Shown piece by piece: positions 24,194 through 35,819 of a stretch of 64,000 bases of DNA. The translations under genes were made by a program, and so were the position numbers. Within the stretch, counting starts at the first letter, position 1; every line of letters starts with the position of its first letter. The stretch spans positions 9,168,324-9,232,323 of the forward strand of contig BROE01000011.1 in NCBI GenBank assembly GCA_036571765.1, written 5' to 3'. A model generated the notes under the pieces. That model was not told the origin of the DNA, did not search any database, and saw nothing but the letters and a program-made list of their open reading frames with translations. The stretch is from Plecoglossus altivelis. Lineage: Eukaryota > Chordata > Actinopteri > Osmeriformes > Plecoglossidae.

Positions 24194-24795
24194 CTAGGAA
24201 GTGGCATCCTTTAAATAGGCCACGATGTCCTGTCTCTCCCTCTTCTTCTTGATGCCAGCGAAGATCATCTTGGTGCCCGGGATGTACTTCTTGGGGTTCT
24301 GTAGATAAACCATCAGCGTGTCCTCCTCCCACACGATGCCTGAAACAAACAACCCACTATAAATAAGGTCTGGCATTGAGAAAGTGACACATACTGAGAC
24401 AAAGAGAAACTAATGCTCTAATGTTGACGATCACAAGTGTCAAGTTTGGTATGTGCGTTTTTTTCCTGATAGTGAAGTTATATTGCTCCGTTGAGCGCAG
24501 TGATTATATATGTGGAATTTACAATGCATATCCTGCCTGTACAGGCACGCAGCTCTGAGTGCCTATACTCAGGAACACAGCGCTATTCTAGAGTCAAGGC
24601 CATCACACACATATGAAAACCATTACCCTTGTTAATGTTAGCCTGTGTGTAGGAGTAGCCAGGTGATTGTCCTGTCTTCCTGCCAAACAGACCCCAGAGG
24701 TTTGGTCCCACTTTATGTCGCCCGCCCTCATCCACACTGTGGCACTGGGAACACTTCTGGACAAACACCTTTTTCCCCTTCTTAATGTCTCCCAT
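24194..24795 (-). CDS. cycs: Cytochrome c, somatic (CYCS), two coding exons, complete
   Basis: Haem protein of the mitochondrial intermembrane space that shuttles electrons from complex III to IV and triggers the apoptosome. Exons are 24795-24627 and 24339-24194, joined in phase at NK-G|I, giving 104 residues. The haem motif CSQCH is at residues 15-19, the axial Met is M81 (numbering with initiator Met) in YIPGTKM, and the conserved GPNLWGLFGRKTGQ and NPKKYIPGTKMIFAGIKKK are present. It ends in ATS, as in other teleost somatic forms. The coding start lies just inside an exon whose acceptor is TCCCTAG|GATAACG, implying a non-coding first exon. The intact frame and its introns argue against a processed pseudogene. 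Flanks (C7orf31, NPVF) match the human locus. Confidence 0.98.
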
Positions 24796-25436
24796 TACGG
24801 TCCCCGCGTTATCCTAGGGAGAACACACAGTACTTATGTTGCGTAAAGTGCTGCAATAAGTAGTACCTGTACATGTACAAACAACTTCCAAGTGCTCCTG
24901 ATGTATCGTTTATCTTATCGGATGTTCAGTTTACCTAAAGTTGTGAGAAGTGCTGAAAAGTAGCCCACTTTCTTGGTTCTCCTGCGTTTGACTATTTGTC
25001 AACATACTTTTAATAGCCTTAGAAGAAAAAAGTTGAAGAAACCTTGTTGAAACGGCAAGCAGCAGCTATCACGCTCTGCTGTAAGCATATTATTTTGTAT
25101 TTACCGTCCCGGTAGTACCCGGGAAGATGAGCACTTCGCATGTCCGCATACTGTACCGCATACCATCTACTGTGTACACGGAACTTGGAACTACTGCGAA
25201 CTTTACATTACTTTTTTTGTTGCTACCAGCCATATACGCACATGAGAGCTTTTCGTAACATCCTATAGCCTATACCTGGGAAAATTCGATAAAAGAGACC
25301 AATGAAAGAAAAATGCCCATTTCATAAAGCAGCCTACTTGTTAAGAAGTATCATCAATAAAACGGAAACCATGTGAATTATTATGGCTGTCTCACGATAT
25401 ACAAATGTTCACATACTCAGGTGAAAAGCTACTCAC

Positions 25437-25536
25437 CTTTTCAAAGTTGAATCTACAATTGTTTAGATTCTGTTAAGGGAGTGTTCAACAATGGTATTAT
25501 TCGTGTACACGTCACACGAATACCTATCGTGATTGG
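25437..25536 (-). promoter_or_regulatory. Probable cycs non-coding exon 1 and promoter (CCAAT, CRE-like)
   Basis: A strong donor AAAAG|GTGAGTAGC ends a candidate exon at 25437. Upstream on the same strand lie TGACGTG (25514-25508) and CCAAT (25536-25532). CREB sites are known in mammalian CYCS promoters. An alternative donor lies near 25105. Confidence 0.45.
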
Positions 25537-25676
25537 ATGAAGGAGCTGTCAGCTCCATGAAATTGCTTCCATGCCCCTGACATTATATAATGCTCTTTTA
25601 TTGGAAATGTATGTCTATGATTAAATAACAAAAAAAGGCATTCACAGCAAATCAGCACGATGCAATAAGCTTGTGT

Positions 25677-25682
25677 TTATTA
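25677..25682 (-). terminator. Candidate polyadenylation signal of the C7orf31/SPMIP4 orthologue
   Basis: AATAAA on the minus strand about 70 bases past the stop codon at 25754-25752, which would give a very short 3' UTR. Confidence 0.55.
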
Positions 25683-25751
25683 TACTGGGAAAGACAAAAA
25701 CAGAAATGTATGAGGATGTGTGCATACAATGTATATGTATAGCCACACCCT

Positions 25752-26885
25752 TCAGTTGCGAAAGTAGGCAGAGTATTGTCTGAGAGTACGGTGGTTGTCA
25801 CGGAGATCTGGGACTGCACCCTTTATAGTCAGGTGGAAGCGCCTGTGGCTGTCGGTCCTGGAGAACGAGTCCTGGAGGCTCATCAGAACCGACTTAGACC
25901 GGAAAAGCCCCCCTCCACTCCTCTCACACGTGCCCTGAGACTCTCCCAAGGTACCCTGGATGCAGGAAAGGGCCCTCGAAATGGTCCTCTCCTTGTTTGG
26001 CTCCATGGAGCTGGCTCTGGCATACTCTCTATCAACACCCTTCAAGCACCCTGGCAGGTCTTCATGTCCCAGATTTAATGAGCCTGTCCTGGGTAGTAGG
26101 TCGTGGCTGTTTGGGGTGTGGCTCTGTGGGTCAAACTCTTCAGTGTTTGATCTCTGCGACAGACAGTTACAGAACCTTTCTGCAAAACCACAAATTTCAC
26201 AGCAGACCTCTTTGTAATAGTCAACTGGGTCGATAAAACCTTGTTTCTGCTCTTCACCAGAGTGACCCGAACCAGATACTTCTGGAAGCTTCTGGGCTCT
26301 GTGAGGTTTACCAGAACTGTTGAATCCCCAACGATATTCATCAGTGTGATAGCCATGAATGCTGTTATCTTGGACACTGTTTCTGCAGTGCTGACAGGCA
26401 GAGTCATGGTTGTCATGGCTTCCATGTCTGTGTTTCAGGACAGTGTCAGATGTGTTGCCAGGTTGGTTATTATTGTTGGTGACCAGGTTGCGAGGGCTGG
26501 CATCACAGGTGCTCTTCAGTTGCCGTCGACCCTGTTGGATACGAGCCCGACGTCCATTTTGGGGGCGTGGTGGGACCAGGGTAGGATGGGAACCCCTGTT
26601 CTGCTTGACACAACGGGCATGCCAAAACACTTACTATATACATTTATATGATCTCAAAATAATTTCTGAGAATCATTACACATCTAATGTGAACAATGGA
26701 GTCCTGAAAAGGTATTTATGCTTTAAAATAAATTGCATGATGTTAAGCTTATTAATGATATTAACAGAACAGTATTGAGATAATAAACCATCTACAAGCT
26801 GGATTGTGTATGTGATGTGATCTCCATTGGTTTTTTCATCCAAGTCACCTACCTGCAGAGGGTTGGCAGGACCACATCCTGCCAA

Positions 26886-26924
<39 letters not shown>

Positions 26925-29045
26925 CACACACATACACACGGAACAAGGTGGTAACTGTCTGTGCTCAGTGTCAATATAACTAGACTGTGAGTTTGTTTGT
27001 TAGGAGTACCTGAATATTGGAGTTGGTAGCATGTGAGCATGTGGGACCTTTCCTGGTTGCGTAGCATGTTAGCGGTGTGTTCTGAGAGTGTGGAGTCCAG
27101 GTTTCTCAGGGTTGCATTTGGGCACAAAGTCTTAGGAAGCGATGGATAAAAAACTTGCCTCTTGCTGCATACTGTTTTAGGAAACTACAAAATGAGAACA
27201 TGTTTGTTTAATAACTATCACAATATTAAACATTTATAATAGTGTATTTGTATCATCTTAACACATACCACTAAGATATATCCACAATAACCCTCCAGAT
27301 TAGTTGCCCTCCTGACCTGGTAGAAGCCATGTTGTCCTGGCCACAGCAGAGCCTTCCTCTGAGTTACTATGGGAACCTCCAGAAGTTCATGTCGTAAACC
27401 AGCTCCTGTCAAAACAAGACAACTGAAGAGGTGATTCTGCACTTAATCACCCTTCATTCTCCCACACTTGAACTGGCTTTAACTCTTTCACTGCTGTTAC
27501 ATGTTTGTTTCTTGCCTTTAGTCTTGGACAGGACTCGCATGTCGGGAGCGCAGGCTGGCAGGAGGCGGCCCAGGGGTCTCTTGGAAGCTGCTGTTACCCC
27601 AGAATCAGGATCGTCTGGAGATTGGAAGCTCGGGAACATGGCAAAGCGGGAGATGTGGGACTGGTAAGGATGTTCCCTCAGAACCGGAACCACTATCTGC
27701 TTCTCACTGGGAAGAAGACAGACCTCAAGTTAGTCAGACTGTGCTGCCTGTTCTTCATTGTCTTTACTTTGGGTTTGACATAAACACTTTCTCACCTCAA
27801 GTTGATTTGTGTTGGTCTTGGAATCCTAAAATGACATGAATTGTAGACACTGCATATTTATCATGTCCATATTAATTGCATAAAGCAAGAAAAGGAATTA
27901 AAAAGTGACATGATTTGCAGGAGTTGATCCTACTAATTATTTGCCTTTGTTGCCATCTAGTGGTCAAGAATACTGCAACTCACATCATTGAGTTATTATA
28001 GCATTTTTGAACAGTTTTCATGTAAAGGTGAATACATACAGCTCATCACTGCCTCGGAGGAGGCTCTTTCTCAAGGTGGTCGTTTCATAGCGTTGCGGTA
28101 CAACTACATGCCTTTGAACACACACACACACACACACACACAGACACACACAGGGTTTAGCTCAGAAGCTGAGCGTTTAACTATACATCAAGGAGTGACA
28201 ATTTAACCCCGCCCCCGCCCATGCTGTACATTGTGTCGAATAAAGTGTCAATAGGTAGTGTAATTCTTTGGCTGAATCAGTAAGTTACATACACATTTTA
28301 TACTACGTAATCCATTTTGACAATGCTGTATGTTGCTCTACATCATATCCTATATCTTTGACTGATTCATTGCTCTATTGTTGCACTTGATATAGAAAAT
28401 CGTTTGAGTACTCAGTTAAAGTGCTTCCTCCATAGCCAAAGTGAAAGTGTCCCTTTACAAGAGCTGTAGGGCGCTTTGTTTTGAGACACGAGAAAATTGT
28501 GGTGTGCTTCAATCCTCTCTGATGTACACCGGCCAATCTGGGGAGTCAGGGAAGTACATGCATAAGAAATGTAAATGACATTGTAGGATGGGACATTACT
28601 TTTAATGTATTCATTTATCAACACTGCCATGTTGTAGAATTCATTATTACAAATCTATTGTTAAAATCAATAATTAACAGATGAATAGCATTGCAACATC
28701 ACTGTAATTGGTAGACGTGTAGCCTTATAAGGTAATGCATTTTTACCTTGGTAATGACACCGGAGGCGGCTGGTCATAGTGTGGGGGGTCTTCTCCGGTA
28801 GGAGGGTGTCTGAGGGGGTTAGCGGGGGTCTTCTGGGGCAGGGAGAGGTCAGGGAAGAGGAGAGGTAGCTCTTGCTGAACAGAGCTACCAAGACGCTGTT
28901 CATCCTCCACAGGTAAACTCCGCAGGGCGGGAAGGTGGTGGAAGAGAGTTGGAAGGGAAGTTGCGTGTGACGGAGGATTGGGATGGGAGGGGGAACTTTT
29001 GAAACCCTGACTGGCACATTTGTCCTGGATGATTGTGATGGCCAT
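25752..29045 (-). CDS. spmip4: C7orf31 / SPMIP4 orthologue, seven coding exons
   Basis: Axonemal/centrosomal protein described as a sperm microtubule inner protein (family knowledge). Proposed coding exons: 29045-28747, 27825-27796 (30-base microexon), 27706-27516, 27405-27269, 27184-27010, 26878-26849, 26629-25752; in phase, about 579 residues (human 590). Family-like segments are SHISRFAMFPSFQSPDDP, KALLWPGQHGFYQ and LSEHTANMLRN. The intron after 27516 uses a GC donor (AAAG|GCAAGA); using a downstream GT would bring in a stop. The join between 26849 and 26629 is uncertain: the acceptor has a weak pyrimidine tract, and the donor four bases upstream at 26853 gives the wrong phase. The last exon ends RQYSAYFRN. 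Position between cycs and npvf is the main support. A non-coding first exon probably ends at donor CAACAG|GTAGGG (29312). Confidence 0.8.
26890..26922. repeat. (CA)n microsatellite in C7orf31-orthologue intron
   Basis: Sits directly upstream of the 30-base exon 26878-26849. On the transcript strand it is (TG)n leading into the acceptor. Another (CA)n is at 28118-28151. Confidence 0.85.
27951..27963 (-). promoter_or_regulatory. CTCF-like motif in C7orf31-orthologue intron
   Basis: The minus strand reads CCACTAGATGGCA, a full match to the CTCF core CCASYAGRKGGCR. Occupancy is inferred. Confidence 0.45.
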
Positions 29046-29490
29046 CAGTCCCTTACAAACACAAGTTTTCACCGGTATTATCATTTGTAACATAAAAGCT
29101 AAATGGTTAGTTTGTACGACACTTCAATTTACATGACCTGGCAAGTTTAACCGCAGCTAGACTGCTTACCCGACATTTTGCAAAGATTTTGTGCTCATAC
29201 GAACGCTCAGATAAATGCTTTACCTTTTTTGACAGTCACAGGATCTGTACTGCTCGCCAACAGGCAAACACCCGGCTAACACAGTTACACATCCAAAAAT
29301 GAGATCCCTACCTGTTGCTTTCTTTCTCGTGACTCAAAAGAAGACAGTCCACTGGACTGAAGATGAGTTGGAAGTCTTTACAAAGTGAACTTTCTACCGA
29401 AGCACTAAAGATCACCTTCCTTGCCCTCTCGACTACCTCAAACTGCGCCGCAGCAACTAGTCCCACTCTTGCAACTGAGCATGGTTTCAC
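29046..29490 (-). promoter_or_regulatory. Candidate upstream ORF of the C7orf31 orthologue
   Basis: A frame opening at 29490 (MKPCSVARVG) runs to the candidate donor at 29312. Spliced to the acceptor TTTGTAAG|GGACTGATGG (exon from 29051), it ends after 61 codons at a TGA that overlaps the main ATG as TGATG. This depends on the predicted non-coding exon 1 being real. Confidence 0.35.
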
Positions 29491-29499
29491 TCCAAGTCC

Positions 29500-30519
29500 C
29501 AGACGCCTAAATTGGAATGCGATGTCTGTGATGTCATAGCTTTGTGCATACTCGTTCCTCAGCCACTGCTGGAAGAGTTTAACAATGTAGACACATTTAA
29601 ACTAATGTACGCTATGTAAAAAGAACTAGCGGAGTTCATTTATTCCTCGTCTTTTGGATGTTGTTTGTACTGCCAAAAAGGTATTGTCGACTAACCCCAA
29701 AAATATCATATTGGCTACTTGCAGAAACTCGGCAATACTTTTTTTTGGTCAAAACAGGGATTTCAAAATGTTTTACAGAGCTCATTAGTGCATCTCTGCA
29801 TTTCACAGTATCCACTCCTACTTCAATTGAATCATATTCTCCATTGACTTGCACGAGTCAAATCATCTGGCCTATTGCCTGTCCAGGGTTCAGGAGCTGT
29901 CCATGGTACTAACCACGCCACAAGCATGTGCCGTACATGCAGGGTAGACATGACTGAGAAGCACTTTTTAATCACATACCTATAGCAACCAATCAATCAA
30001 TGTAAAATTTAAATCAATTCAATAAGACTGTAATAAATATGACCACTCATTACGATTGGACCAGCCCCAATTATTGAATGGCATCCGACCGAATGCAATG
30101 ACTGGACTGGTAACTTCCCCTCCTGTCAACCTACCCTTCAGGCAGTAGTCAGACAGTTCAGTTCCTCCGAGTATTTTGGAGGAGTGGCTTTGAAGGGAGT
30201 AGATAGGATATTTAGTCTTAAATCCTTTCAAACGTTAGCTAAAGTCGCAAGGATAGCAAAACCTGCCTATTCTGCCTTTAATTGAAACGCCAGAATCATT
30301 TAGGTCAACAATACTTATTTTAATATTTTCATTAAGCCTACAGTACATAGGCTAATGGAATGGCAAACATTGGACAGTAACACATCAATTCACAACATCT
30401 AGTATGCCTAGAAACTTCGACACGGCTGTAGAAACGTTCAGTTGTTCGTTCTAAGAAGGCCACAGCGCTCAAGTGAATATTGATAAGTTCAGAATGTGTC
30501 ATGGTGACCGTACCGTCTT
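29500..30519. other. Intergenic, C7orf31 orthologue 5' flank and npvf 3' flank
   Basis: No gene recognised. ATTAAA on the minus strand (30282-30277) could serve as the npvf polyadenylation signal. The frames at 29636-29912 are unremarkable. Confidence 0.5.
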
Positions 30520-31275
30520 CTACTGAGCTGCGAGTGACTTCACAGTATTTGGACCTGTGAAATAGAATACATTTTAAGCAAGTGACTAAGTCAATGAGGC
30601 ATTGTAGTTTAAAATATATACAGTCTATCATTAGGACAGAAACGTTCAAATGAATTGTATAATAGAGCATACCTGGGACAGCCCTCATAATACGTGCGTG
30701 GCCTTTGGTTCTGAAGAGGTTCCGGAATGGTGAGTTCCTTCCGAATCGTTGAGGCAAGGTAGCAGATGGCACTACTCCAAGGTGGGGACATTCGGAGCAT
30801 GACTGAATCACTGTACCCGACCTTCCAAAGCGCTGAGGTAAATTAAGAGTAGATTTTGGCAACCGGTCTCCTAAATCGCTTTCTCGACCGAAGCGTAAAG
30901 GAAGGTTAGCGTGCAGGTGCAAAGGTTTGGTGGATCCTGGGAAGAGCTTGACCATAGTTGGGAGATTGACTTTGCCGCTGGTAGGGAGTATGTTCATTTT
31001 AAAATCCTGAATCTCAAGACTCCTTGGTATTTCATTGCTGCTCTGTAAAATCAAAGGAGAATTACACTTATGGTTGATAAGTTGATAGTTCTACAAGTCA
31101 TTGAACGTCAAGTCGTGTGCATGCTCACCTGGATATACTGTCTTCTCCTGAAAGAGTTTCTGTTATCATTGCTGATAGGCTTTTCGTACAGCCCGATTTC
31201 AGAGGTCATTCCCTCACTGAAGAATCCCAGCAAACCAAATATAAGCATTATCATCAGGGTTGCAGTAGGACACAT
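30520..31275 (-). CDS. npvf: NPVF / LPXRFamide (GnIH) neuropeptide precursor, three exons, complete
   Basis: Secreted prohormone whose amidated RFamide peptides act on NPFFR1-type receptors in the hypothalamus-pituitary axis. Exons: 31275-31129, 31042-30673, 30554-30520; in phase, 183 residues. The signal peptide is MCPTATLMIMLIFGLLGFFS. Three LPXRFG-R sites are present: LPLRFG (96-101), LPQRFG (117-122) and LPQRFG (145-150), each followed by Arg for cleavage and by Gly for amidation. The first peptide region starts SLEIQDF and ends LHLHANLPLRFG, the teleost LPXRFa-1 pattern. The third (SGTV...SATLPQRFG) carries an extra stretch with Cys131 and Cys134. The last exon encodes only PNTVKSLAAQ after the junction Gly. 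Confidence 0.95.
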
Positions 31276-32386
31276 CTTCTCTGTCTCTAGTCTACACAAG
31301 GAAACATTCAACCTCTGGCCCCTGAAAACCCCAGTTATTAAAGGCAGCAACAAACGTCAGCTGTGCGTAAGAGGACACACGCACCTCATACATTCTCTCC
31401 GTAAGCCCACACACAGTCACATCACACACACTCTTCAGCCACTCAAGTCTCAGTCTCCACTCTCTGTAGACCCACATACACATCATTTCTCAAATGCATG
31501 ACAGCTGTACTCATGGCGCTAATTGGAAAGCTCTAGTTCACTGTATGGTTAATGAGATCAAAAGAGTAACGGATGTGAATTTGTGAAAGGAGGATGAAGA
31601 TACGGGACATACCTCAGGGTTGTTGTGTTCACAAACAAGGTGCAATGATGAATGGGGGAGGGAGATCAATGCTAGCTTTGAAGAGAATACTAAAGGCTAA
31701 GTAGACCATAGGGGACATCCATGTCTTCTCTTTCTCATGTCTAGTTGGTTTTCACCAACTAAAATAACCAATAAAGGCACTTCTTGAGTATATTTAGTTT
31801 AGGACATTGCCATTGTCTTGGCTGCTGTTTTGATAATAATAAATAAGAACGAAGTAACATTACTGAATTGACATGACACACATTTTTCAATTTATTATGA
31901 AGTGAACGAGTGTCATGATGTTAATAGGAAAAGCTTGCAGGAAGACTGTGACTAACAATGTAATTATGTTTGTCTATCAGTCACGTGGTTAACCTTTTCC
32001 GATAAGTTATGTATATGAAGCCGCTGCCTCCAAGCAACTGTAAAAGGACTTTCAACACATGTCTCACTCTAAGAACATTTGCATTTGAACGAGCGTCAGG
32101 AATCTTACTGGTGCCACTAATTGCACCAAAGTTCCACGAATTATGGTCCAGTAAGCCCATGTGACGTCATTCCTCATTCACAGAGTTATTTTGGATGCAT
32201 TACTACTTAATTGAGTGGGGATACATGAATAAATCGTACAGGCTTTAAATACACATTCACATGAGAGAGAAAAAAAGAGCCGATTCTGTAATTTGGAGGA
32301 TTTCACAGGCTAACAACTAACTGTACTGATGATTAATTTGGAAATTGTTATCATATTTGTTGTCATCGTCAATTTGAAGTCTTCTC

Positions 32387-32394
32387 TATAAAAG
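32387..32394 (+). promoter_or_regulatory. Isolated TATA box (TATAAAAG), plus strand
   Basis: CTCTATAAAAGTGGCC is a good TATA context, but no gene follows on the plus strand, only a CT-rich tract from 32520. It may start a non-coding transcript or be chance. Confidence 0.2.
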
Positions 32395-32519
32395 TGGCCT
32401 CAGTTTAACAGCAGGCTAGCTCATGTCATGTATATCTTAAGTGAGATAACTTATCTTTATTATGTGTCACATCACTTGGGTTTGACCCATGTAGCTTTCT
32501 TGTTCAACATATCAGACCT

Positions 32520-32615
32520 GTCTCTTTTTTGTCTTTCTCTCTCTTTCTTTCTATGTCTTTATTTCTGTGTCTCTCTCTTGCTATCTCTCTCGCACTCTCG
32601 CTCTCTCTCTTACTC

Positions 32616-32663
<48 letters not shown>

Positions 32664-32698
32664 CCTCCCTCGCACTATCTCTCTCTCCCTCTCTCTGG
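32520..32698. repeat. (CT)n-rich tract
   Basis: Long imperfect CTCTCT/CTTT tract with a perfect core around 32620-32660. Confidence 0.9.
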
Positions 32699-32993
32699 AT
32701 GACCTCAGCTTGGACATACTGACTTGGGTCAGGATTTATGATCCACTCTGCAACACAGACAGAGGCATCTCCTACACATTAGCTTATTTCTTTGTTCTCT
32801 GCCCCACCATCCCTCACTTCTCTCGTCCGCCTTTCTCTAACCTTTCCATGACCACTCTCAATCGCATCTTGATCTTCATTTCCACTTTCTCTTTATCTTT
32901 TTACAGTGTGCGCATAAGAGGCGCTCCAGCGCAACTCATCCTCAAACCTCCTCTCTTTGTATTCATGGTGGGCAAAAAGGAGACAGATTAACA

Positions 32994-33175
32994 GACAGGC
33001 AGGAAGACAGGCAGAGAGGCAGGTAGGCAGGCAGAAAAACAGAGAGGCAGACACACAGACAGTCACACACACACACAGTTAGATAGGCAGACCAACACAC
33101 AGGCAGACAGATGGATACACAGACACAGAGGCAGACAGACACACACACAGATAGACAGGCAGACAGGGAGACATA
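32994..33175. repeat. Compound CAGA/CAGG tetranucleotide repeat
   Basis: Interspersed CAGACAGGCAGG and CACACAGACAG units over 180 bases. It explains the Cys/Val/Leu-rich frame on the minus strand. Confidence 0.85.
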
Positions 33176-35620
33176 GACAAGAAGTACAGGATTATCCCTG
33201 GGCCGTGGCAGCGTTCCCAGAATTCCCCTTCAGTTCTTGGACACCCCTCAGATTCCTTGGAATGATTTGCAGCACTGTCCCGTCATCCCTAGAGGACCGG
33301 ATTTATGCCCTGGTGTTTTATATCCTCTTTCACTCCGACATCGACCTAAGCCACGAGGCTCTCCTGCAGGAGTCTTCTATAGTGTGGGTTAAGGTTAGGA
33401 CACATCCACTCCCACCCATTAGTGATTTCACTGATTCATGCTTTCTGTAGGCTTTGATGTTTGAACAAAACATCCTATCCACACACAAAACACACACACA
33501 AAACACACAAACACATACAACCCTAACCGTAACCCTAACGTGTACATTACATGACATACTTACATTACATTTGAAACTGTGAGAGTAACAGTATGTTATA
33601 TTTGCTGTTTACTTTTAGAACAAGCTTTTTGCATCTGGTAATGCATTGTGTGTCCAGGAGATGGCAAAGTTAAACATGCGAATGAACGAGCCCGTCCACA
33701 AAGTCAGCAAACAACAAACACTATATGCAAAAAGACGCTTTTCTTTTTCTTTAAACAACTAATAAACAAAGTAAGTGAATAAAGCGAAGGTAACAAACAC
33801 TGCATTTTTAGAACTTTTAAAAGACTTGAGGTGTATGCAAACTATAGGCACAAGGGGGCGCTCAAACACATATTGAAACTCACTCTAAATTACTTTGCCT
33901 GGGAGGAGTCACTGTGGATTGGTGGAAATTTAGAAGACGTAGTTCTGGTAATTGGGGGAGGCTCTTAGGAAAGGGGCGTGGTACTGGCTGTGTGGGATTG
34001 GATCTTACATTTCAGCCAATCAAGGACTTGTAAAGCTTAACCCAATCAGAGAGGCAGGAAAAAATGATTGGCAGGCAGGAAGCTGAGAAAACGAACCTTG
34101 ATGAGGAAACGGGTGGTACAGGGACTTGGTGGAGGGAGATGAGAGAGTAGGAAAAGGAGATATATTTTTAGATGTAATGTATAGATGACCTGTTTTTGCC
34201 TCAGCAGTATACTGTGTCATGTCCCTTCCTTCTCTATATTGCATTTCATTGTTTTGGGAACTAGGAAAACTGCTTGGAGGATGTATATATGTTCTTTTAA
34301 AAACAGCTCCAAGTGGAGAGAGAGAAAGAGTCAACAAAAAAGGTTTGTCTTTAACAACAAGCAAAGTGTGTGAAATAAATGTGGACTGACGTAGGCCGTT
34401 TCACCTGAGAGAAAGAGAATATAGTGGATGTAATAGAAAAATAAAATAGAAAATCTAAAATGAAACAAGACAGAAAATCGAGAGAAAATGAAAAAGAGGA
34501 CATAGAGACAGAGAGAGAAAGCCGAATGACATCCTGGGCAGTCAGATGAAGATGGAGGGAGTGTGAGAAACAGGCCTTTCCGCATAATCTCTTCTGACCC
34601 CTGACTCTGGTCCCAGTTGGATAGCTGGCCACGCTGCTGGTCAGCAGGTCACAGAGGGCGGAGGTCGCCCTGGCGCCCACGCTGGGGGCCGCTGGCCGAC
34701 CTCCCCTTGGCCCCAACTGTGAGGCTGAAGAAAGAGAGATTCTGGAAGAGAGGGGGAAAGAAAAGAGAATGGCGGAGAGAAATCCAAAAAGCACATAGAA
34801 TATGACCGAAAGACATGGCGAGAGACAGAAGAAAGTGTGTTATCCAACCCCATCCAGGAGAACAACACTATTCTTCAGTAGTGAACCGCTTTCTTTCACT
34901 AAAAGACTACCTTCGATAAAGAACATGTTCAGTTCGCCTCTTCTAGATAAGTTCTGGATTTATACACTTCATCAATCTAAATCAAAATGAGTGAGAAAAT
35001 CAGACCTCTCAACAAGAAATTACAACTCAACACCAAACTCAGGCCTCCATCATGTTTCTCTCTCATCTGAAGGCCAGAGAAGCGTGTTCACAGTCAATAG
35101 GAAAAACAACGAGAGCACACGACCCATAGCTGTTTGTTATTATAAGAAGACGAACACTACATCATACAAATGTGACTGTCATAAGACCACAGTAGGTTAG
35201 AGTAGGAACACATACCATAGAGATGACTGGATAATTAGATGGAATATATGAATTGACGACAAGGATGACACAATGATTGTGATGAACACAAGCACATAGG
35301 AAATCCCATTTCTTCTGCACACTGATTCGACTCATTAAACTATTAGAACACTCTGAGCATGTCTGTGTCTGAAGTATTCAGTCGTAAAGTCTATAACATA
35401 ATTGCTGCAGCTTGGTTGTAAAGTATTTCCAGTTGCTAAAAGGAGGCATGTGACCTACAGCTATATACATATATTCTCTTTAGTCACATTTCAGCTTATG
35501 AAGATAACAGGTCATTACAGATGTACATTGCTTTATTTGTTCATCAACTTGGCATGCCGGTCATCAGAGAGTCTTGTGAAAGAGTTTAACACCCTGACCA
35601 ATAACTGTGCATGTGAAAGG

Positions 35621-35653
<33 letters not shown>
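35621..35653. repeat. (TG)n microsatellite
   Basis: Roughly 15 TG units starting at 35622, the later part interrupted by CGCG. Confidence 0.9.
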
Positions 35654-35655
<2 letters not shown>

Positions 35656-35819
35656 TGTGAACAGTGTTGTTGTGTGCGTGTGGCCAGTAACCCTGTATAC
35701 ACTGGGAGCATCAGTTTTCCAACCATCCGCTACCACTCCCACTCTCTTGCTCTGTATCCCTCCCCCCTCTCTCTTTGTCCACCTCCCTCTTTCTCTACCT
35801 CCCTCTCTCTCCCTCTCGT

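Noticed and set aside
24194..24795. Possibility that cycs is a processed pseudogene
   Set aside because: It keeps an intron in the expected place, both splice sites, an intact frame and a plausible promoter, and its flanks match the functional locus.
28150..28210. tRNA-like D-arm (TTTAGCTCAGAAGCTGAGCG)
   Set aside because: Looks like an A box, but no matching anticodon stem, T arm or B box follows, so it is not a tRNA gene. At most a SINE remnant.
33521..33539. Interstitial telomere-like CCCTAACCGTAACCCTAAC
   Set aside because: Only about three imperfect units; too short to claim a telomeric relic.
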